In this document: one piece after another, positions 35,005-39,619 of the stretch
Position numbering within the stretch: position 1 is the stretch's first letter
How the letters are laid out: the number at the start of each line of letters is the position of its first letter
Origin: Cognatazoarcus sp050303815
Lineage (GTDB): Bacteria > Pseudomonadota > Gammaproteobacteria > Burkholderiales > Rhodocyclaceae
Direction: 5' to 3'
DNA: 39,619 nucleotides
Assembly: GCA_050303815.1 (NCBI GenBank)
Contig: JBNLCM010000101.1
Coordinates: 1-39,619, forward strand
Translations under genes and position numbers: made by a program
Notes under the pieces: model-generated
The model's input: only the letters and a program-made list of their open reading frames with translations
What the model was told of the DNA's origin: nothing
Database searches by the model: none

Positions 35005-37065
35005 TCAGAACCGGTACTCCGCAGCCAGCCACAGCTCGCGCCCGCCATGGGTCAGGCCGCCGGGAAACTGAGCCGGCGTGGCCACGCTCTCGTAGGACTG
35101 GTCCGTGAGGTTGCGAATGCCGCCCCGCACGGTGAAGCCGTCGATTCCCTCGGGGTCCGACAGCGTCACGGTGTAGTCGAGCGTGGCGTAGGCATCGAAT
35201 CGCGCCCGGTTGGGCACCCGCGTGCGGATCTCCCAGCCCTCCTGCTCGCCCACGTAGGTCACCCCCAGGGCGTGGGTCAGGTGGCCGTCGGTTCGCCAGC
35301 TGGCACCCGCGCTGACCAGCCAGTCCACCGCGCCCAGCAGTCGCTCGTCCACGTCCAGGTGATCGGTGGCGTCCGCATAGGCCAGGTTGGCCCACCACTG
35401 CAGGTGCCGGTCGACGCGTTGCACCCATTCCAGCTCGAGCCCCTGGACCTCCACGTTCCCCCGGTTGCGCCACACCGGCGGGGAGCCGGGGTTGATGAAG
35501 AACTCGATCAGGTCCTGCACCTGCGTCCGGTAGGCGGTCAGGCGCATCCGCCGGTCGGCCCGGCGATAGATGTAGGCCGCCTCGAGCGAGCGAATGCGCT
35601 CCTCGTTCAGGTCGCCGGTCAGCGTCGCGCCAGGGAAGGTATCCGGGCCGGGATAGAACTCTTCCAGCGTCGGCGGGCGAAAGGCCTCGGCATACTGGAG
35701 TTTGACGATGTGGTGGTCGCCCGCGCGCCAGACCGCCGCCAGGCGTGGCGAGGTCTTGCCCCCCCAGTCGTCGTAGTCGTCGTGCCGCAGGCCGAGGGTC
35801 ACCTCCACCTGTTCGTGCAGTTGCAACTGGTCCTGCACGGTCAGGCTGGTCAGCGTACGGTTCGACCCGGCCACCACCGGCGTGCGGTTCGGCGTGAGGT
35901 ACTCGACGTGGCCGTCCGGCAGTTCCAGCGTTGCGAACGATCCGCTCACGCGGCTACGGGCGTGGCTCAGCCCGACGTAGAGGCGCTGGGCGTCGCCGGC
36001 CCGCCAATGGGCCGCGACCTCCGCCTCGACGAGCTGGTCGGTGTTGCCGGTCCGCCGGACCGATTCGATCCCCTGCGCCGACGGGGAGCCGGCCTGCCCC
36101 GCTCCAGCGGGGATCGGAATATACGCCGCCTGCTCCAGGTCGGTCTCCTGGACGCTGGCATTGGCCGCGATCTCGAGTCGGTCCGAAGGCATCCACGTCT
36201 TGCTCGCGGTGAGCCCCGATACCCGCTCGCGTCTTGGCGCCAGGCCATCGGGGATGGCCGCGGTGCGCCCGTAGCCGCCACCGCGCACCATCACCGCATG
36301 GCGCATCTGCAGCGCGTAGCCACTGGCCTCGATGGCCGCCAGGGCGTAGCGACCGTGCTCGCCATCGAAGACCTGGCCCGGCGAGTAGCCGAGGCCGTTG
36401 GCCGCGAAGTTGTCGGGAAGGGTCTGCCTGCCGCTGTCGCTCGTGCGCCAGCCGCCCGCCCTCAGGCGAAGGCGCGCCGCACCGCCCAGGGCCTGGTCCA
36501 GCCGGACATCGCCGCGCCGGGCGTCGTCGCTCCCGGCGCCCAGCCCCACGGCGTTGCCGTCGCGAGTCAGCACATTGACGACGCCCGAGAACGCGAAACC
36601 CCCATACAGGGCAGAGCCCGGGCCACGGATCACCTCGATGCGCTCGACCTGCGTGACGGGCAGACGCATGACCCAGTCGGCCGATCCGTCGGTGGCACGG
36701 TTGGCGACCACCCCGTCGAGCATCACCTTGAGATTGGTCGCGCCGAGGGTGGCCCCGATGCCACGGACAATGGCTCGGGTGTCACCGACATTGTTGACCG
36801 TCACGTGAAAGCCGGCGACCTGCCCGAGGGCCTCGCCCACGGTCGGGATACCGCGGATGCGCAGGTCGTCACCCTGGAGCACGGTCACCATGCCCGGCAC
36901 GTAGTCCGCGTTCATGCGCGTCTGGGTGGCCAGGGTGGTCTGCGCCTCGAGGAGATCCAGCAGCGCGACCAGCTCGGGGTCGTCGTCGCCCGCCGCCAGA
37001 CAGGCCGCGTTGACGAGCAGCGCGGCGCCAGCGAAGAGGGCCATGGCAAGGCGACGCGGCATCAT
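35005..37065 (-). CDS. TonB-dependent-type outer membrane receptor
   Basis: 686 aa. Signal peptide to about residue 25, a plug domain (VTVLQGDDLRIRGIPTVGEA, VMLDGVVANR, VERIEVIRGPGSALYGGFAF, VVNVLTRDG), then a 22-strand barrel with NLTDQSYESVATPAQFPG and a terminal Phe (EYRF), as in outer membrane proteins. No N-terminal signalling domain of the FecA type is present between signal peptide and plug. The ligand cannot be read; the closest style is the CirA/BtuB-like colicin-receptor group often linked to regulatory clusters. The ATG overlaps the stop of the REC-GGDEF gene (ATGA), so receptor and cyclase are translationally coupled, an unusual pairing. Confidence 0.9.
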   Translation of the reverse strand: MMPRRLAMALFAGAALLVNAACLAAGDDDPELVALLDLLEAQTTLATQTRMNADYVPGMVTVLQGDDLRIRGIPTVGEALGQVAGFHVTVNNVGDTRAIVRGIGATLGATNLKVMLDGVVANRATDGSADWVMRLPVTQVERIEVIRGPGSALYGGFAFSGVVNVLTRDGNAVGLGAGSDDARRGDVRLDQALGGAARLRLRAGGWRTSDSGRQTLPDNFAANGLGYSPGQVFDGEHGRYALAAIEASGYALQMRHAVMVRGGGYGRTAAIPDGLAPRRERVSGLTASKTWMPSDRLEIAANASVQETDLEQAAYIPIPAGAGQAGSPSAQGIESVRRTGNTDQLVEAEVAAHWRAGDAQRLYVGLSHARSRVSGSFATLELPDGHVEYLTPNRTPVVAGSNRTLTSLTVQDQLQLHEQVEVTLGLRHDDYDDWGGKTSPRLAAVWRAGDHHIVKLQYAEAFRPPTLEEFYPGPDTFPGATLTGDLNEERIRSLEAAYIYRRADRRMRLTAYRTQVQDLIEFFINPGSPPVWRNRGNVEVQGLELEWVQRVDRHLQWWANLAYADATDHLDVDERLLGAVDWLVSAGASWRTDGHLTHALGVTYVGEQEGWEIRTRVPNRARFDAYATLDYTVTLSDPEGIDGFTVRGGIRNLTDQSYESVATPAQFPGGLTHGGRELWLAAEYRF

Positions 37066-38006
37066 CCCGCGCGCTCCACGCCCGACGCCGCCACGACCTG
37101 GTTGCGACCGCCCCCCTTGGCCCGGTAGAGGCGGTCGTCGGCAGCCTTCAGCAGCTGCTCGGGCAGGCAGTCGGGGCCCGGCCGGTGGGTGGCGACGCCG
37201 ACGCTGATCGTGACATGCCGGCAGGCGGTGTTCTCGGCGTGCGCAATCGCCATGGCGCACACGGCCTCGCGCATCCGTTCGGCAATCGCCAGCGCCGCGC
37301 CGGACTCGGTGTCGGGCAGGAGGGCGACGAACTCCTCGCCGCCGAAGCGGGCCAGCAGGTCGCCCGGCCGGCGGATGCAGCCCTCGAGCGCATCGGCCAC
37401 CCGCTTGAGGCATCGGTCGCCTTCGCCGTGGCCGTAATGGTCGTTGAACCGCTTGAAGTGATCCACGTCGACGAGGATCAGGGACAGCGCGCGGCCGTGC
37501 CGTCGCGCCCGCGCCCACTCGCCCGCGAAGCCCTCATCGAAATGACGTCGGTTGGCGACGCCGGTCAGCCCGTCGGTCCGCGCCAGTCGCGCCAACTGGT
37601 CGCTCTTGCGCTTGAGCGCCAGGTGGTTATGCATGCGCGCTTTCAGGATCGGGATCGAGAACGGCTTGTGCACATAGTCGACCGCACCGAGCGCGAAGCC
37701 CCGCTCGATCTCGACCTCTTCGTTCAGGGCGGTCAGGAACAGCACCGGGATATCCGCCAGCTCGGGATTCGCCTTGAGCCGGCGGCAGACCTCGAAACCA
37801 TCGAGGCCGGGCATCATCACGTCGAGCAGAATCAGATCCGGCCGCAGCGAGTCGGCCAGCTCCAGCCCCTCTTCCCCCGACAGGGCGACGGTCAGCTCGA
37901 TGGCTTCCTCGTGCAGGTGCTCGACCAGTACGTCCAGATTGGCGGGCACGTCATCGATGGCGAGCACGATGGGCGCCTGTCGCTCCGAGTCTTGGGTCCA
38001 TTGCAT
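37062..38006 (-). CDS. response regulator diguanylate cyclase (REC-GGDEF)
   Basis: 314 aa from ATG 38006; a longer frame to 38048 exists. The receiver domain (VLAIDDVPANLDVLVEHL, phospho-Asp in LILLDVMMPGLDGFEVC, Lys in VHKPFS) is followed by a GGDEF domain with active site RFGGEEF and an allosteric I-site RxxD (RPGD) five residues upstream, so it should make cyclic di-GMP and be feedback-inhibited (PleD/WspR logic). First gene of the four-gene minus-strand operon GGDEF - receptor - YfiR - kinase, divergent from a REC-AAA regulator with a closely similar receiver domain. Confidence 0.94.
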   Translation of the reverse strand: MQWTQDSERQAPIVLAIDDVPANLDVLVEHLHEEAIELTVALSGEEGLELADSLRPDLILLDVMMPGLDGFEVCRRLKANPELADIPVLFLTALNEEVEIERGFALGAVDYVHKPFSIPILKARMHNHLALKRKSDQLARLARTDGLTGVANRRHFDEGFAGEWARARRHGRALSLILVDVDHFKRFNDHYGHGEGDRCLKRVADALEGCIRRPGDLLARFGGEEFVALLPDTESGAALAIAERMREAVCAMAIAHAENTACRHVTISVGVATHRPGPDCLPEQLLKAADDRLYRAKGGGRNQVVAASGVERAG

Positions 38007-38161
38007 GGCGTGGCCTGTCAGTCGATCGATGCCTGGGACTGTGCACAAAGCGCACCAGCCTGAAACGCCCTGCCCGCGTGTCTTCTGGGCGATCCATCGG
38101 CACCATATCGCCTATAACGCTTATGCGGAGCCGATTTTCTCGATAGACTCTTATAAACATC
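38007..38161. promoter_or_regulatory. divergent promoter region of the signalling locus
   Basis: 155 bp between divergent regulators. It is the A+T-richest short stretch here and contains the palindrome ATAACGCTTAT (38114-38124) plus TATAA at 38152. No -24/-12 element was found, so neither gene seems to be driven by sigma-54. Confidence 0.4.
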
Positions 38162-39619
38162 GTGTCTCCGGAGGCCCCGCGCCTGAGCGACCTGCCCCTC
38201 GTGCTGGTTGTCGACGACCAGCCCGACAACCTCGACATCCTGATTGCCCACCTCGCCGATAGCGGCCTCGAGCTCACCGTCGCGACCGGTGGCGAGGATG
38301 CCCTGCGGCTGGCCGGCGAGCGCCTGCCGACCCTGGTCCTGCTCGACGTGATGATGCCGGGCCTCGATGGCTTCGAGGTGTGCCGGCGCCTCAAGGCCGA
38401 CCCGCAGACACGCGATGTCCCGGTCATCTTCATGAGCGCGCTCACCGACACCGCCAGCAAGGTGGCGGGCTTCGAGGCCGGCGCGATCGACTTTCTCTCC
38501 AAGCCCCTCCAGCGCGAGGAGATCCTGGCGCGGATCCGCGTTCATATCACCCTTGTGAGCCAGCAGCGCGAGCTCGAGGCGCGCAACCAGCGTCTGCTCT
38601 CCCTCAACCGCGAATTGCAGGAGCAGATCGAGCGACGCCAGCGCCTGGAGGACGAGCTGTCCCTGTCCGACGAGCGCCTGTCCGCGATCACGCGGCTGGA
38701 TGCCGGCCTGTGGGGCATCGAGGGCTTTGTCGGCCATGGCGCGGCGACCACCCGCCTGATCGAGGAGGTCCGCAGCCTGCAGGGGGCCGAGCGGACCCAC
38801 GTGGTGGTGCTCGGCGAGAGCGGCACGGGCAAGGAGCTGGTCTCCCGCGCGATCCACTTCGGCAGCGCCCGGCGCACGATGCCCTTCATCGCTGTCAACT
38901 GCTCCGCGATTCCTGCCGAGCTGGCCGACGCGGAGTTCTTCGGCCACAGCAAGGGGGCCTACACCGGTGCCGCGGGCACGCGCCACGGCTATTTCCAGCA
39001 GGCCGATGGCGGCACCCTGTTCCTCGATGAGATCGGCGACCTCGAACCCCGCCTGCAGGCCAAGCTGCTGCGGGTGATCGAGGACGGCATCGTCAGCCCC
39101 ATCGGCGGCGGCCCACCGCGGCAGGTGAATGTACGCGTCGTCGCTGCGACCAACGTGGATCTCGCCGCCCGTGTCGCCAGCGGCCGCTTCCGCCGCGACC
39201 TCTATTTCCGCCTCTCCGGCTATGCGATCACCCTGCCCCCGCTGCGCGAGCGGCGCGAGGACATCCCGGCCCTGGTCCAGCACTTCCTGCATCAGCTCTC
39301 GAGCCAGATGGGGCGTGACACGCCCCGCATTACGTCCGATGCGCTGGCCGCCCTGACGGCCTATGACTACCCCGGCAATGTCCGTGAACTGCGCAACCTG
39401 ATCGAATACGCTCTGATTGCCTCCCGCGGCGCGCCGATCGAACTGGCCCACCTGCACTTCCACGGCCGCTCGGTCGCACCGGCCGCTCACGCCACCATCC
39501 CGGACGCTGCCGGTCCGCCACCGGCCGACGGCCCTGGCTGGGCCGGCCAGGACGAATCACGCCTGCTCGCGCTGGCGCGCCGCGCCGGCCGGGTGGACAA
39601 CGCGAGCGTGCAGGCGGCG
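38162..39619 (+). CDS. sigma-54 response regulator (REC-coiled coil-AAA+), partial
   Basis: 486 codons to the window end without a stop; start is a GTG at 38162 because an in-frame stop lies 18 bp upstream and no ATG fits; no clear ribosome-binding site. Receiver domain (LVLVVDDQPDNLDILIAHL, phospho-Asp in LVLLDVMMPGLDGFEVC, Lys in FLSKPLQ) is followed by a coiled coil (about 130-175, QQRELEARNQRLLSLNRELQ). The AAA+ domain follows (Walker A GESGTGKE, contact loop GAYTGA, Walker B GGTLFLDEIGD, GNVRELRNLIEYA). The Fis-type DNA-binding end is cut off. The receiver resembles that of the divergent GGDEF protein, suggesting both respond to the kinase at 32572. Confidence 0.93.
   Translation, partial: MSPEAPRLSDLPLVLVVDDQPDNLDILIAHLADSGLELTVATGGEDALRLAGERLPTLVLLDVMMPGLDGFEVCRRLKADPQTRDVPVIFMSALTDTASKVAGFEAGAIDFLSKPLQREEILARIRVHITLVSQQRELEARNQRLLSLNRELQEQIERRQRLEDELSLSDERLSAITRLDAGLWGIEGFVGHGAATTRLIEEVRSLQGAERTHVVVLGESGTGKELVSRAIHFGSARRTMPFIAVNCSAIPAELADAEFFGHSKGAYTGAAGTRHGYFQQADGGTLFLDEIGDLEPRLQAKLLRVIEDGIVSPIGGGPPRQVNVRVVAATNVDLAARVASGRFRRDLYFRLSGYAITLPPLRERREDIPALVQHFLHQLSSQMGRDTPRITSDALAALTAYDYPGNVRELRNLIEYALIASRGAPIELAHLHFHGRSVAPAAHATIPDAAGPPPADGPGWAGQDESRLLALARRAGRVDNASVQAA

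Overview
The window is GC-rich, densely coded chromosomal DNA. It most likely comes from a betaproteobacterium of the Rhodocyclales/Zoogloeaceae type (Thauera, Azoarcus and relatives). This is inferred from the mix of a multicomponent phenol hydroxylase and meta-cleavage pathway, XylR/DmpR-type sigma-54 regulators, a PEP-CTERM exported protein and a YfiR/GGDEF signalling cluster. No rRNA, tRNA, CRISPR array or intact insertion sequence was seen.

Layout. 0.2-2.1 kb: a secreted beta-propeller protein and a small SRPBCC protein. 2.2-6.2 kb: a V4R-type sigma-54 activator (minus strand), divergent from a two-gene Rieske oxygenase system (reductase, then oxygenase) that has a clear -24/-12 promoter. 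6.3-9.0 kb: katG with an OxyR-like operator, and an internally deleted quinone-reductase-like gene. 9.2-23.4 kb: a long minus-strand catabolic cluster for phenol via catechol, in the order ferredoxin (dmpQ-like), catechol 2,3-dioxygenase 1, dmpK L M N O P, a 480-bp gap, dmpC, dmpE, dmpH, dmpI, dmpF, dmpG, catechol 2,3-dioxygenase 2, an SDR-fold protein lacking the usual catalytic residues, a Pro-1 tautomerase-superfamily protein, and a Rho-independent terminator. A sigma-54 promoter precedes the cluster. 24-25.7 kb: a divergent LysR regulator and a small unknown protein. 26-31 kb: a lipoprotein, an MscS-type channel and a second V4R sigma-54 activator. 31.4-32 kb: a PEP-CTERM protein. 32.6-39.6 kb: an apparent signalling locus of REC-GGDEF, TonB-type receptor, YfiR-like periplasmic protein and histidine kinase, divergent from a REC-AAA sigma-54 response regulator cut off by the window end.

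How the genes work together. The phenol hydroxylase (L, N, O core; M coupling; P reductase; K assembly) makes catechol. Either of two extradiol dioxygenases opens the ring, with the ferredoxin reactivating oxidised dioxygenase. The semialdehyde goes through the dehydrogenase/tautomerase/decarboxylase branch (C, I, H), then hydratase (E), aldolase (G) and acetaldehyde dehydrogenase (F) to pyruvate and acetyl-CoA. No dmpD hydrolase is present, so the hydrolytic branch used for ketone ring-fission products of 3-substituted catechols is missing here. The dmpP reductase gene carries two compensating single-base homopolymer frameshifts.

The parts least explained by known systems are the SDR-like pseudoenzyme plus tautomerase at the end of the meta operon, the V4R/sigma-54 control of a VanAB-like Rieske system, and the receptor-YfiR-kinase-diguanylate cyclase locus.
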